The position numbers and the translations under genes were made by a program. The notes under the pieces are model-generated. The model was not told the DNA's origin. It was given only the letters and a program-made list of their open reading frames with translations, and ran no database searches. DNA of 64,000 nt, from the NCBI RefSeq assembly GCF_040412425.1, contig NC_089788.1:66082720-66146719 (forward strand). Direction: 5' to 3'. This document shows, piece by piece, positions 1 to 12,039 of this stretch (positions are counted from its first letter, which is position 1; every line of letters starts with the position of its first letter). Source of the stretch: Macrobrachium rosenbergii. Its lineage: Eukaryota; Arthropoda; Malacostraca; Decapoda; Palaemonidae.

Positions 1-368
1 TGACAATGGTGCTAAAACTTCTGCGCATTGTCTCTTCAGCCCCAGCTGCCTTGCTTTCTGGCATATTTTTTAGCTACAGTATTTCCTGTGATTTGGCTGT
101 AACTACTTTGCTCAAATGTTCACTTCATAAAATATCAGCCCTTACGAGCAAGCCTTAGGTGAGTTGAGGTGTGACTCATTGTTCTCATTTAATTATTACA
201 AAATAATAATTTGCACCCATGAACAATGGCATTTTCTCTACTAAAAGATATTGTGACCGTGTGTAGCACATGCAACCAGCCTATCATTTGGTGCACAGAA
301 CAGAATTGTTACTTTGATTCTAAGTAGCTTATATACTTATGTTCAGTTTCATTTGTACGACCAAAATA

Positions 369-1362
369 CAGTAGACCCCTGGTCCGTGACGCTAATCCGT
401 TCCAGAAGAAGCATCAAGATTCGATTTAGTCGAATTCTGAATTAATTTCTCCCATAAGAAATAGCTGAAAATGGCCTAATCCATTCCTGACCACCAGTCA
501 TTACCCCAGCCTTGCCTTTTTATACAAAACATTACACAAATTACAATTAAATAAGTTCAGAGTTGAATAACTTACCATATCAGAAGCACTTTTTACATTT
601 TTAAATGCATACTGCATAAAAAAAATTGGCCTACGACCAATGTGGCTGTATTACCGATGGTAGACCGAGTGCCATAGGCTAGGCTAGGTAGCTTGTAGGC
701 ACTACCAGAATGTACTGTAACGGGTACACACGAAAACTGTTGTTAATAATGATAACATTGAAAAACAAGCCTGATTATTACAGTATATTAATAATACAGT
801 ATTATAATTATAGGCTGAAATATTGTATGTCTGTAATCATAAAATTAAGAAAAATTTCCTAAATTACGTCGGCACTTGGCAGCTTGTGGCATGAGCAGAT
901 GTAAACAAACCACAGCGCCACCCTGGTGGTGTATCGCGGTACTAATTACATAAACATTGTTTACGTTCAGTATTTATGGTAAATTTCATACACAGGAGTC
1001 TACTGGAATAGTGTACAAAATCACTGTAAAACATCTTTCAGTAAATATTATGATACCCTAACATACTGGGACCCATGATTGGATGAAAATTCAGTGCAGA
1101 AAGCCAAAAAAATTATGATATATCTGTACAACAGCAGCAGTAGCATGTGTGGGCTTTAAATGCTTTTAAATATACGTGGGAAGAACGCCACCAACAACAC
1201 CAACTAGCGGCAGCCACCTGCAACTTTTTCTACAAACATCATATAATTCATCGGGTCAGATTCCGGTTTGCTGTTCAAGCTCTGACGCAAAATTTACTCA
1301 ACATTTCGCTTCGAAATCCGTTATGTCGAGTTCTAGTACGGTTGAGGACCAGGGTTCTACTG
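369..1362. mobile_element. TA-flanked MITE with terminal inverted repeats (about 1 kb)
   Basis: The left end reads CAGTAGACCCCTGGTCC and the right end is nearly its reverse complement (GGACCAGGGTTCTACTG). Both ends are flanked by the dinucleotide TA (367-368 and 1363-1364), which is the target duplication expected for Tc1/mariner-type insertion. No transposase reading frame is visible inside; the short open frames have no recognisable motif. I infer a non-autonomous DNA transposon of Tc1/mariner type. Confidence 0.75.
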
Positions 1363-1429
1363 TATATTAAGAAAATGTCATGAAGAGCAACTCTGATAGG
1401 AAGTTCTTTTATGTTCAGTGGGCTTATCT

Positions 1430-2410
1430 TTCAAAGATCAGCTTTTTCAGATGACCATTGGAACAAATTCTGGACCTGTTACAGTTTGTGTCTGTAGTAG
1501 ATCCAATCCTGAGGCTATGACTGAAGGATGTAAATAGAGTCTGGCTATCACATGCTAGGAAAAGGCTTTTTGAGTGCCTTTATCCAAGGAGTCAGATAGC
1601 TGGGAAGATCCTCTGTCGTTGGACCTGGGAGGGGTCTCTGGCAAAACAAGTTAAATTGACTCTGCCATCCGTATAAATTACAATACACACATTCCTCCTT
1701 GACAGGTTGGGGAGGCCATTGGGAGGATCATCAGTTAGTGGGAAGATGGTCACCAGTTCTGAGGAAGTGTCATATCAGCTTCCTGGAGCTGATAGCTGTC
1801 TTTCTGTCTTTCAGAAAATTGAAACTTCCAAAGAGGACACATTTCGTTGGTTCTAGACAGTATGACAACAATTTCCTTTATTAAGAATTTGGGCTCATGA
1901 TCAGCTTGTCTCAACACAGTAATGCTGCCTATCCTATGGGTGGTTCATGTTAGGAAGTCTTACTTATCAGCAGTTCGCCTTATGGGGTCACTCAATGTAA
2001 TAGCAGATTCCCTGTTGAGGCATACGGTAGCTTCACCCGGATGGATGTTGGACAGACACTCCTTTCAAATACATAATTGACAACATGCTTCCACATCCAG
2101 AAGTAGACCTATTTGCCACATGCAAAAAGAACCATCAGTGCATGTGTCTCTGAACCTGGACAATCAGGCAGTAGCAACAGATGCATTCCTACAAGACTGG
2201 AATGAATGGCGGATGATATAGTATCTCTATTCTCTGTTGTCCCAGGTTTGAAAGGTTTTAAAGAAACTGGTCACCTTCAGTGGAACTGCTTATCTTACCT
2301 TGTGGCCCCAAGTTGGCTGAACAGTCACTGGTTCCCTTTGCTTTAACAGTTGGCGAGAAACTCAATTGCTTTACCGGAGCAGATGAGGACAAAAAAAGAA
2401 CAAAGGAAAG
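1430..2410 (+). pseudogene. DIRS-type retrotransposon fragment: RT tail, RNase H and downstream region
   Basis: This segment is a diverged copy of positions 36,400-37,310 in DIRS element 2. It starts in the connection between reverse transcriptase and RNase H. It continues through RNase H: a Trp/Gly-rich strand (TGWGGHWEDHQLVGRWSP) followed by a CHISFLELIAV helix with the catalytic-type Glu. It then runs into the segment that usually follows RNase H in DIRS elements (EVDLFATCKKNHQ). Stops and frameshifts break it throughout, and neither terminal repeats nor the RT core are present. It is a dead 5'- and 3'-truncated copy lying in an SMC6 intron. Confidence 0.7.
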
Positions 2411-2419
2411 TCAACATAT

Positions 2420-3480
2420 TACCACGTGAAAGGCAACACTTTAATCCGAAATATTTCTCTAAAGGAATTTTTATCAGATATCCACACCAAAGGAGAATTG
2501 ACAGAGTATTTAGCTGACAAAGTTGTATGTCACAGCAAGAACTCCAACAACAGACAACAGACTAAACAAACTTACGGTGACCTCAGGAACACAAACCAAG
2601 GGCAATCTTGATATCCCAAACTCGCTCCTCACTCACAGCCAAAAAGAGGCAGACACTTTGCTTGTACTGCATGCTCTAACTATTCTCAGTGAAGCAGAAC
2701 TTGTACAGTTCCCCAGACATAGACGTCTTGCTGTTGCTTGTCTACATGTATCCAAACTTACCAACATCTACAACCTTCCTTACGGGAAAGGGCAGGTTGC
2801 AGAGGAATATTTCTGTGCAGAGCATATACCACAACTTAGGACCAAAGTGCTCTTCCCTCCTATTAGGTTTTCATGCTCTGACAGGTTCTGATATGTCTGG
2901 TAGATTTGCTGGCAAAACCAAAGACTCATGCTTCAAGGCATTTATGTCTTGTGATGATTAAATCCCAGATGCACTAGCAGTGCTCAGGAATGACATTGGT
3001 CTGCCCACTGATGGATGCTCTCGGAACGCTTTGTCTGTATTTTCTGTCTATCCAAAATCTACACAAAAGTGAACGAGCTTTGTTGAGTCCTCTTCACAAA
3101 TCGTGCTGTTGAAGCAGAAAACCTCCCACAAACTTTTGGTTCACTGGACTTACACATTCATCGGGCACATTACATATCCATGATTTGGAGAAAAGCTCGT
3201 GAAACACACCTGTGCCTCCCAGCACCAACTGCATTTGGTTGAACATTTGATGTAGGTTCAAGTCACTTCTCCCCAGTTTGCTGTTTAAATCCACCAGCTC
3301 TTGAAGCAGTATTCCACCTCATAAAGTGTGGCTGCAAACGTGGATGTGAAGGAAGGTGAAGTTGTCGCAAGAACAATATGTATCTCATGTACGGAAGTTT
3401 GTGGATGCAGGGTTTTCAGCTGCAACAGCAAAACTGTCCAACCAGGGATAAATAAAGACTGTGAAGATTGAGGTGTTACA
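2420..3480 (+). pseudogene. Broken transposon-type gene of unknown family with C-terminal Cys-rich motif
   Basis: Pieces in three frames read as one former protein. First comes a segment with SLKEFLSDIHTKGELTEYL; then HSQKEADTLLVLHALT; then PDIDVLLLLVYMYPNLP, TGKGRLQRNISVQSIY and GFHALTGSDMSGRFAGK. The end is Cys-rich (KCGCKRGCEG, then CSCRKNN in a shifted frame), resembling a CXC/tesmin-like zinc-binding tail. I have seen comparable unnamed proteins in multicopy form in arthropods and cnidarians, which suggests a mobile-element origin, but I cannot name the family. At least two frameshifts and several stops make it non-functional. It begins directly after the DIRS fragment, so the two may have been joined by insertion or rearrangement. 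Confidence 0.55.
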
Positions 3481-3481
3481 T

Positions 3482-4506
3482 TCTGTGACATTCACAAACT
3501 AATAATTCACTTGATATCCATTGTTAACAGTACTGTATAAGTCTGGCTATTTTATACAGGCACTTTGGGAATATAGTGAAGCTGTGTTATAGTTAAATAT
3601 TTATAGAATATGAAAAAATTAATTTTGAAAGTAAGTAATAATTAAATTATTATGTATCTTGCTTGGAATTTTGAAGATCTGGTATTTCACTGACTACAGA
3701 CATTCTTTGGAAGCCCACCTAGAACTGACTAGATAAAATAGCCAGAGTATAAATGTAAAACGATTTAAGCGACTGAATTGTAATTCAACCATTTCATTTT
3801 ATGTAGATATGTTTTTTGGCTTGTTAATTATGTATTCTTTGTGAAAAATACATGTGTTAAAACAGTTAGTTGGTTTGTAATTACAAAATCCTGTAGGCTT
3901 GGTAATGCATGCAAAGTGAGAAGGTATAGCTTACATTGTGGGTGTGCGGTGGCCATTTTGGAATTCAGCATGTAGATCACATATATAACATATTTCAAGG
4001 TCCATTAGATTCCTGGTCTCAGAAAACATATATTTAGACACTTTATTTCCAATTGTATCACACACTCACAAAAATGCTGCAGTTAGTGATCAGCAGCCAT
4101 TTTGGACACCATCTTGGATTTCATACTCTTAGAATGTTCAGAAAAATGCCACCATAATTTGTTTAAAGCTTATAAATGCCTTCTTACAAAATCAAGTGAG
4201 TTTTTGCTTTTAGCAAAAAAATTTATGAAGCCTTTTCTTTTTCATGATAAATGTGCCTACACTATAATTGTACTTAGCTAATACTATACAGTGCTTTTTT
4301 TTAGTTTATATATTGGGCCATGTTTCATAGAAGTCATTTGTCAGTGATTAGAAACTTTCTGGATTTATTTTGCTTTTCATCATAAAAATGGCCATAGGCA
4401 TAATATAGATCAATATTCTTTATGACAGAAATGATGTATTAGTACAAATTTAAAACGTGCTGTCTCTGCAGGAGCAAATATATTCATGTGTATTTTTCTT
4501 TTTCAG
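3482..4506. other. AT-rich intron with no recognisable feature
   Basis: I see no coding signal or long repeat here. It ends in a good polypyrimidine tract and acceptor (TTTTTCTTTTTCAG) that serves the first visible SMC6 exon. Confidence 0.6.
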
Positions 4507-4626
4507 CTTGCTGAATTGAAAGAGAGCCTAAAAACAGCAGAAAAAGATTTCAAGGAAGCAGATGATGTTTTTTCAAAGTTCAACAGCCAAATATCTGAAC
4601 TCTCTGAGACTGCTCACAGCATGGAA
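4507..4626 (+). CDS. SMC6: SMC6 exon: C-terminal coiled-coil segment
   Basis: This 120 bp exon has phase 0 at both ends. It encodes 40 residues from LAELKESLKTAEKDF to SETAHSME. The heptad-like spacing of Leu, Phe and Ile among Glu, Lys and Ser is what the returning coiled-coil arm of an SMC protein shows. The acceptor is TTTTTCTTTTTCAG and the donor is GAA|gtaagt, both strong. The last 11 bases and the donor are copied downstream at 5741 by a tandem duplication. Assignment to SMC6 rests on strand, phase and the exons that follow, because a coiled coil alone is not diagnostic. Confidence 0.72.
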
Positions 4627-6776
4627 GTAAGTGGTGTAAAATTACATAAAAATTAAAGCTGATAATTCAGTATATAAAGAAATTCAGATCTGTCTACTCT
4701 TCATTGTTTTAACTGAGAGAAAGAGCTTGCTTTTTCATTTGCTATTTTGTATACTCTAGCAACTCTGCCCTGACCCTCTGTGCTGTATGTAGAGGGCAAG
4801 TCTGCAAGCATTTTCAGTTGGGAATTCCCAGATTTATTAATGTTTTAGCCCTCTAGGCTTCTAGCCCCTTGTAGGGGTGAGAGCATGAGAGGGCTACTAA
4901 ATTGTCATATTTCACCTTTTGTTGTTTAACTAACCATAGTCTTGAACATGATTGGGTCCTCACTCATAAAATCTGATTAGCTAGCATGATTGAATGAGAT
5001 GAAAGACTCATGATAAGCTCTTAGTGTTGGGACCACTATCAGTAGACTGACTGCCCTAAAGGCACATAAGAGCATTGCCTATAAATTGATATAAAACCTA
5101 GGGTATTTCATATATAAAACCTAGGGTATTTCATAAGAGAGGGACTAATCTTCGTGGTAGGCTCATAGAATTACCTTCAAAGAATTTCATATTAAATCAT
5201 ATAGGAATAATGCATGAAATTAGATTCTAAATCCTTTGTTATGAATAAAAAGACAGACTTGCATTCTGCAGAAACTTGGAGTGATATGAGAGGAAAAAAT
5301 CAAATTAAAGAAAAATTCAGACCACATCCAGTCCTGAATGAAAATACAGTAAGCCAAGGTTTATAACTAAAAATCAATAAAAATAATAAGTAACTCAGAT
5401 ATGAAAAATACATTCAAAATGCCCTGTTAGATTAGTAGGGTAAACAAACGGACGGTCACAACCAGAACTAAATGACAACTACTAAAATGAATATTTGTTA
5501 TTTACTGGGGATGTGAAGTATATGAGGAACAGTGAGGTTATCAAAGGATGAAGATCCAGAATAGAATTATCTCTCATGATGCACGACAGTTAGAATTATC
5601 ATAGCTGATTTGCCTATGGAGCCCTCTTGCGTTTATAATGTGTTGACTTTGTCTCTCTCTCTCTGAAGGAGAAAAGACAAACTCCAATTCCACGTCTGTG
5701 GAGTGACACACACCTATGACACTATTAAAATGCAGGGACAACAGCATGGAAGTAAGTGGTGTAAAATTACATAAAAATTAAAGCTGATAATTCAGTATAG
5801 TTAAGAAATTCAGATCTGCCTACTCTTCATTGTTTTAACTGAGAGAAAGAGCTTGCTTTTTCATTTGCTATTTTGTATACTCTAGCAACTCTGCCATGAC
5901 CCTGTGTGCTGTATGTAGAGGGCAAGTCTGCAAGCATTTTCAGTTGGGAATTCCCAGATTTATTAATGTTTTAGCCCTCTAGGATCCTAGCCCCTTGTAG
6001 GGGTGAGAGCATGAGAGGGCTACTAAATTGTCATATCTCACCTTTTGTTGTTTAAGCATAGTCTTGAACATGATTGGGTCCTCACTCATAAAATCTGATT
6101 AGCTAGCATGATTGAATGAGATGAAAGACTCATGATAAGCTCTTAGTGTGGGGACCACTATCAGTAGACTGACTGCCCTAAAGGCACATAAGAGCATTGC
6201 CTATAAATTGATATAAAACCTAGGGTATTTCATATATAAAACCTAGGGTATTTCATAAGAGAGGGACTAATCTTCGTGGTAGGCTCATAGAATTACCTTC
6301 AAAGAATTTCATATTAAATCATATAGGAATAATGCATGAAATTAGATTCTAAATCCTTTGTTATGAATAAAAAGACAGACTTGCATTCTGCAGAAACTTG
6401 GAGTGATATGAGAGGAAAAAATCAAATTAAAGAAAAATTCAGACCACATCCAGTCCTGAATGAAAATACAGTAAGCCAAGGTTTATAACTAAAAATCAGT
6501 AAAAAAAAAAACAAGTAACTCAGATATGAAAAATACATTCAAAATGCCCTGTTAGGTTAGTAGGGTAAACAACTGGATGGTCACCACCAGAACTAAATGA
6601 CAACTACTAAAATGAATATTTGTTATTTACTGGGTATGTGAAGTATATGAGGAACAGTGAGGTTATCAAAGGATGAAGACCCAGAATAGAATTTTTGCCT
6701 ATCAAAGGATGAAGACCAAGAATAGAATATTTGCCTATGGAGCTCTCTCTCTCTCTTCAATTCCACGTCTGTGGAG
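4616..6776. repeat. Tandem duplication of exon end plus intron (units 4616-5704 and 5741-6776)
   Basis: The two units are about 95% identical by eye over most of their length, beginning with ACAGCATGGAAGTAAGTGG at 4616 and again at 5741. Landmarks shared in order include the GGGAATTCCCAG stretch, a 24-bp doublet (ATATAAAACCTAGGGTATTTC, twice in each unit), the block ending CCAGAATAGAATT, and TTCCACGTCTGTGGAG at the end. The second unit carries an extra local doubling (6664-6735). The duplication point lies inside the SMC6 exon, so a second splice donor without a complete exon sits about 1.1 kb downstream. Confidence 0.9.
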
Positions 6777-8452
6777 ATGTACATTAACACATGAGAGATT
6801 TATATTAATTTTTGGGGAGGAAAGAACTGTAAAATTGACACAAAGTAGAGGTGAATTACACTATGCTACATTTTGAATAAAATCCTATAGTATAATAAAA
6901 TGCAATGACAAATAGAAACAGACAGAAATCTGTTGCAAGTCTAACTTCTATCATGTCCAGGGGTGGTTAATGAGGTGTTCAATAATTCACTCAGGCACAA
7001 TTCTTAACCTTGAAAAATACATGAAAATGCACAGGCACAATTAATGCAAATATTGGCAATGATATGCACAGGCAGCTGATTTATGCCTCAATACTTTGAT
7101 ATCTTCAGCTACACACTGGTATTTCAGACACAGCAGTTGTAACTCGCTTTCACAAAGAGGCAAAAATGCAATTACAACATGGATAGTTTAAGGCCATGCT
7201 CAGATACTTCCTTTAAAATACACAATAGGGCAGTGTAACAGGTCATTCAGGGACAGTTGTGTACAGTGCAAGACAAGACTTGAGTTATTCTTTACACGAA
7301 CGTAAAATTACATATGAGCTTTAATTACTCAACAGTGCTGTACAACAGTGGAGTACTGATCAATGATACATTTGTTTCCATAACACTGAAATAATATGAC
7401 ACTGAAAGCATTTCTTTTGGTTACTGTACAGGAAATTAGAAAATAATTTACATAAAGCTAATTAGTTACAGTTTCTCACATTTATGTAACTCAGGATGTT
7501 TTAGTTTGTCTACTGAACAAGCTCACTCGAATTATTTCCGTATGCATTCTTGTTCAGGAGTAAGTCTTGAACACTTTTACTTAAATTTGACTGGGTACTT
7601 CAGTGCTTTTATTGTTCTTTGTCTCAGCTGTGTCGTCTTGACGTATCAGTACAGGGAACAGCTTAGTTTGATTGGGAGAAGCACAGCCTCGGGCCTTCAG
7701 GTTGATGAGTGGGGAAACACCTGGACTTTGCTAAAGGATACTTGGGAAGCACTACTGTAGAATGGGACTTCAACATCCTTGCCCATCACTGATGATTGTA
7801 CACTTGAGGCAGGGTTTCCTTGATGCTCCCCAGAGAGCTACTAAAGATATCAAGTGTTTGCTTCCTTTAGGCATGTGCAAGCAACTGTGAAGGATGGCCA
7901 AAGGGAATCAGGGCAGCCATTGGTCACCTTCAAGAAGGAGGGCTGGGAGGCCCATGTGAGGGCCAAGTGTTGGGTAGATCTTATAGGACATCCCTTGTAG
8001 GTGAGACTTATCCATTAATATCATTATGGCCACCGGGGTATTGTAGTTGGAGGCTAGACGGGTTTAGTGCGTTTTGTCTAGTGATGTCTTTTTTTTTCCT
8101 TTCCTAAATTGGGAAAACAATCTACTCCATGGGGTGCAAAACCGTCATCACTGATCGTCTCAAAGATTGTCTGTGGAAAGAAATTAGACAAACAGTGGCA
8201 GTTTCTTGAGGGGATTGTAAAGGGACAGCATCAAAACTAAGGGAGAGGGACAGCGTAGAAGGGCTTAATGTTCCCTAAGGGGGATCAGTACCTTTTGGTT
8301 AAAGAAAGGACGGAGGGCTAGTCAAGTGTACACATAAATATGCACATTAGTGAATGAAGGTGGCAAGTAGGATGGAGACCCTTTTCCTCTATATGCAGAG
8401 ATGGAGTGGCAGGGGATCACAACTTGGATTTCTTTTTTACCAACATTTACAG
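6777..8452. other. Intron with no recognisable gene
   Basis: Open frames here are short and show no motif. Nothing structural stands out apart from a poly-T tract near 8090. Confidence 0.5.
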
Positions 8453-8602
8453 TACATGGCCACTGTAGAATGCACCCTTTTGGAGCCAAAATTCAATACC
8501 AGATACAGGGATGGCATCTTCATTGCCATCAGAGGAACCAATGAATCAGTGAAACTGCCACATGCCCTAGAAACTAATGTGGTCCTCAAACTTACACCCA
8601 AG
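8453..8602 (+). CDS. Exon-like block of unknown identity inside an SMC6 intron
   Basis: This 150 bp stretch is open in one frame, preceded by a pyrimidine-rich acceptor (TTTTTTACCAACATTTACAG) and followed by a near-perfect donor (AAG|gtaagt). It would add exactly 50 codons, starting YMATVECTLLEPKFN and ending LETNVVLKLTPK. It is phase 0 at both ends and so would splice in frame between the SMC6 exons ending at 4626 and starting at 19694. Its content is a mixed alpha/beta-type sequence, not a coiled coil, which argues against a normal SMC6 exon. It could be an exon of a nested gene, a cassette exon derived from a repeat, or chance. I do not recognise the protein. Confidence 0.35.
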
Positions 8603-8916
8603 GTAAGTAAAGAGGGTCCCTTGAGTTGAGGGATAACAAAGCCCAAACATCATGTGCATCTGCACAGAAGCTAGAGATGTGAGCTGCTGTTTTAATGTGA
8701 GATGAGGTCCAGATTTTTACAAAAGGTCTGCCATTACTGCCTATGTAAGATGGTACAGTGAGAGAGAGATGGTAATTCTCTCACTGCATTACCAGGATAG
8801 CTGTTTATGCAGAATCAGAACTTGTGAGGCAGATATTGATGAACAGTCTGCAAAATAATTTTTAGAAATATTTTCAGGTAAACTATTTATGAGTTGTAAA
8901 GAAATTTTGTTTTAGT

Positions 8917-9072
8917 AACTTACCAAGTAATTACATAGCTATTAGTTTCTAACTATCGCGGCAGCTTAAATTTTGATTACGGTAGCACTTCTGTTGTTTT
9001 GGTGTAGATAACAAGCCCTGCCCACTTTCAAGGAAGAATAGGTACAATACAGCTGAAGAGCTCAATTTGTTT
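8917..9072 (+). repeat. DIRS 1 left inverted terminal repeat
   Basis: It pairs in inverted orientation with 19093-19250. The two arms share AACTATC..GGCAGCTTAAATTTTG, the TAGCACTTCT.TTGTTTTGGT block and AAGAATAGGTACAA.ACAGCTG, with scattered mismatches and small gaps. Confidence 0.8.
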
Positions 9073-9399
9073 TTGCTGGTCAACGACTGAACATTGGTTG
9101 TTGGAGCAGCTTTTTGTTTTGATTTTTCACCGGATGGTTGTGGCTATCGCTGTCTTTGGTGAAGTATTCATTCCTTTTGGTAGCCTTTGTGCTAATTACA
9201 ATTAGCTTAACCAGATTTGACAGACCTTTTCCTGATTGTGACTTTTTTTTATTATGTCTGACTAGTTCGACTAGTATCTGGTATTGCTGCAAAGGCTGCA
9301 ATACCAGACTGATGTCAGCCAAATACGACTCGCATACTATTTGCTGAGTTCGCTTCCCCGCTTCCTCTTAAGCGGCCCAGAGAACAGAAGCATACTCCC

Positions 9400-10760
9400 A
9401 AGCCTACCTGTAGCTTCTGGGATAGTCCCAGTTGTTTGTCTCCTGAGCCTTTGGTAGTAGAGAGCCAGTATTTGGCTCCAAAGCAGTCTTCCTCCTTTAA
9501 GAAGTGTTGCGAGCGCTCGATGGGATTGGAGTACCCAGCAGGATCCGAACGCCCCGTGGGATCTGAGCGCCCAGTGAGATCCGAGTGCCCATTGAGACCC
9601 AAGCACCTAGTGTCTAAGCTTTCAGTGTTCGAGCGCCCAGTGTCCAAGTGTTCTGTGTCTGAGGGTTCACCTGTGCCCATGCATCCACCTGTGTCTGTGT
9701 GTCCTCCTGTCTGCTTGGCGCCAGCATCTGTCAGGCATTCGGCGCCACATTCCGGGCGCCAAACGCTGCCTCTTCAGTCTGGCTTGGCAGGTTTGTATAC
9801 CCCTGTTGCTCAGGATCCTTTGTTAGAACCTATCCAGCAACTCAGGATCCACCAGACTTAGCTCCTTCGGTTTTGTCCATTGATGAAGACATTGAACAGG
9901 AGCAACCTTCTTTGGCTTACACAGCTCTCTTGAATTACTTCCTTTTTTGTTATCCAACCTTCTTCACTCAGGTGACTGCGACATCTGGTTCAGCGTATAT
10001 GATGAGACAGCCAGCAGAGTCTTCCAGGCTGCCCAAGATGGTCCTTTCCTCCTCATCAAGGAAACCCTTATCTGGGATTGATGGTTGGTTAACAGAGAAG
10101 AGCGATCTTGGCAAGACTCTTTTTTTGCGCACCTCCTTCTCGCCTGTCGAAAAGGAGGTATCTTTCATATGCCACTGGGGAAGCTCCTTCTTTGGGAGTT
10201 CCTGCCTCCTCCCAAGGGGACTTCTCCAGCCTGATTGATTTCGTGCATAGGTCAGCATTTTCCTTCGCCAAGATCACGATTACATCATCAGAACTGGTCC
10301 ATTTAGTTCGTGACATATTCAAGGTCTTTGAAGTCTTCGGTTTCTTAGACTGGACTGTAAGGGGCCTTAGCTAAGAAGATTGAAGACTGTGCCACTCTTC
10401 AAGAGAATTTTTCTTCGGACTGGCTGGGAGTCCTCTCGTGCAGATAAGGCGATTTGGGATGGCTCCCAAGAACTGACTGCCTTATTTACTGTGGGAGTTC
10501 TAAAGAAAAAGGGAGCTGGGAGCTGTGGTGTTCATTTACCACAGAAGGGGTCACTCCTTCCCAAAGGTCGGCCCTCCTTGGACTGCTTTAGTTTGTTTTC
10601 TTGTACTACAGTGGAACACGTAGCAGCAGAATTACAGAAGAAATCAACTCAAGATCTGCTTGCACAGTCTGCCAAGCGCCCCAAGGAGTCTGGACATGGT
10701 CCTACGGTCTCCTGTAGTGCAGGGACAGTCTCCTTGCTCCAACAGCAGCCCTTTTAAGGC
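9400..10760 (+). pseudogene. DIRS 1 gag-like region
   Basis: It opens with a low-complexity stretch of short repeats (GSERPVGSERPVRSECPLRP around 9540-9600) followed by a Pro/Ala-rich segment, as in the first gene of crustacean DIRS elements. Downstream, in another frame, is FFCAPPSRLSKR, then GEAPSLGVPASSQGDFSSLI and FEVFGFLDWTVRGL (about 10,108-10,370). After that comes DCATLQENFSSDWLGVL and KAIWDGSQELTALF. These blocks sit in the correct order but in different frames, so the gene is dead. Its product would have been the capsid-like structural protein of the element. Motif identification rests on recall of related DIRS gag proteins. Confidence 0.6.
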
Positions 10761-11099
10761 AGCAGAGGAAAGTTTCAGCCCCGCCCGTGCCCGAACCTTC
10801 GGTCAGTCCAGTCCATAATGAAATCATCTGCTAAATCCTCATCTCACAAGTGAGGATCCTGTCCTCCGTGTTCCTTTGGGATCCAGGCTTCTCCATTTTT
10901 GGGCAAATGGGAAGCCAGAAATGTAGAGCCTTGGGTCTTGGAAGTCCTCGGAGAGGGCTATTCCATCCCATTCAGGGAGAAACCTCCTTTAGTGTCATCA
11001 CCCATCAGCTTGACAGCCTACTCAGTAGGCTCAGAGAGGTTTTTGGCCCTGTCAGAACAGTCTCTTCCCTGCTCAGGAAGGCAGCTATAGAGGTGGTCG

Positions 11100-11760
11100 A
11101 AGACATAAGCACGGAAGGTTTCTACAACTGTGTTTGTTGTCCCCAAATCTTCGAGGGGGGGCGGTTGGTTGGAGGCCTGTCCTAGACGTCAGCTCTCCGA
11201 ATTACTTTGTTCAGGCGACAAAATTCAGGATGGAAACAAACCATTCGGTCCTGTCATCCATCCGCCAGGGAGATTGGATGGAGACCATCGATATGCAGGG
11301 TGCATACTTCCATGTCCCAGTACATCCGGACTCCAGGAACTACCTGAGGTTCATGTTCCAGGGCAGAGTCATTCAATTTCGGGCTCTGTGCTTTGGCCTC
11401 TACAGCTCCTCAAGTATTCACCTGTGTTCTCGCCCCTCTGGCGAAGTGGCTCCATCTTATAGGTATCGACGTCTACCTATATTTGGACAATTGGCTTTTA
11501 TGCTCCCCCTCAAGAGCAAGATGCACAGAGGACCTTCAGAAGACACTTCTTGCCCAAGAATTGGGGCTTTTAATCAACCTGCACAAGTCACATTTGGTCC
11601 TTACTCAGTTGATTCTCTATTCTGGGATGAGGATCAGCACTGACTTTTTGGGCTTTTCCATCCCACAAAAGATTCCAGTCCTGCCTCTGGACAGTACGAA
11701 ACTTCCTCTCTCTCCCGTCCTGCTCGGCCAATGAACAGATAAGTCTACTGGGCACTCTCT
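11100..11760 (+). pseudogene. DIRS 1 reverse transcriptase, frameshifted and with mutated active site
   Basis: The first frame (from about 11,134) contains RPVLDVSSPNYFVQATKFRM, SIRQGDWMETIDMQGAYFHV and YLRFMFQGRVIQFRALCFGL, which are RT fingers and palm blocks with the first catalytic Asp in TIDMQGAYF. A frameshift near 11,400 moves the continuation (STAPQVFTCVLAPLAKWL) to another frame. The second catalytic motif, normally YLDD or YVDD, reads YLDN at 11,480-11,491, so the second Asp is lost. It continues as ELGLLINLHKSHL, a typical DIRS and Ty3-like thumb block. The enzyme would copy element RNA into DNA; this copy cannot. Confidence 0.85.
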
Positions 11761-12039
11761 CATCCATCGAGAAGTTCGTACCTTTAGGAAGACTCCACAC
11801 AAGAATGTTACAATTCTTCCTAAAGGCCAGTTGGCACAGGAAGACTTCTGGACTCGTTTGTTTTTCCTATCACACCCGATATCGAGAAGGACCTTTGGTG
11901 ATGGCTTGCAGAAGGAAGGTTTTTAATAGGGAAGTCGCTGCATCCTCCAAGCTCCAGCCTAACCTTATACTCAGACATATCAGATCTGGGTTCCGGGGCT
12001 CTTCTGGACAATATGAAAGTTTCCGGGACGTGGTCCCAG

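Noticed and set aside
7506..7760. 84-codon open frame with a hydrophobic stretch
   Set aside because: There is no motif, splice-site context or repeat context; it is within chance expectation for AT-rich DNA of this length.
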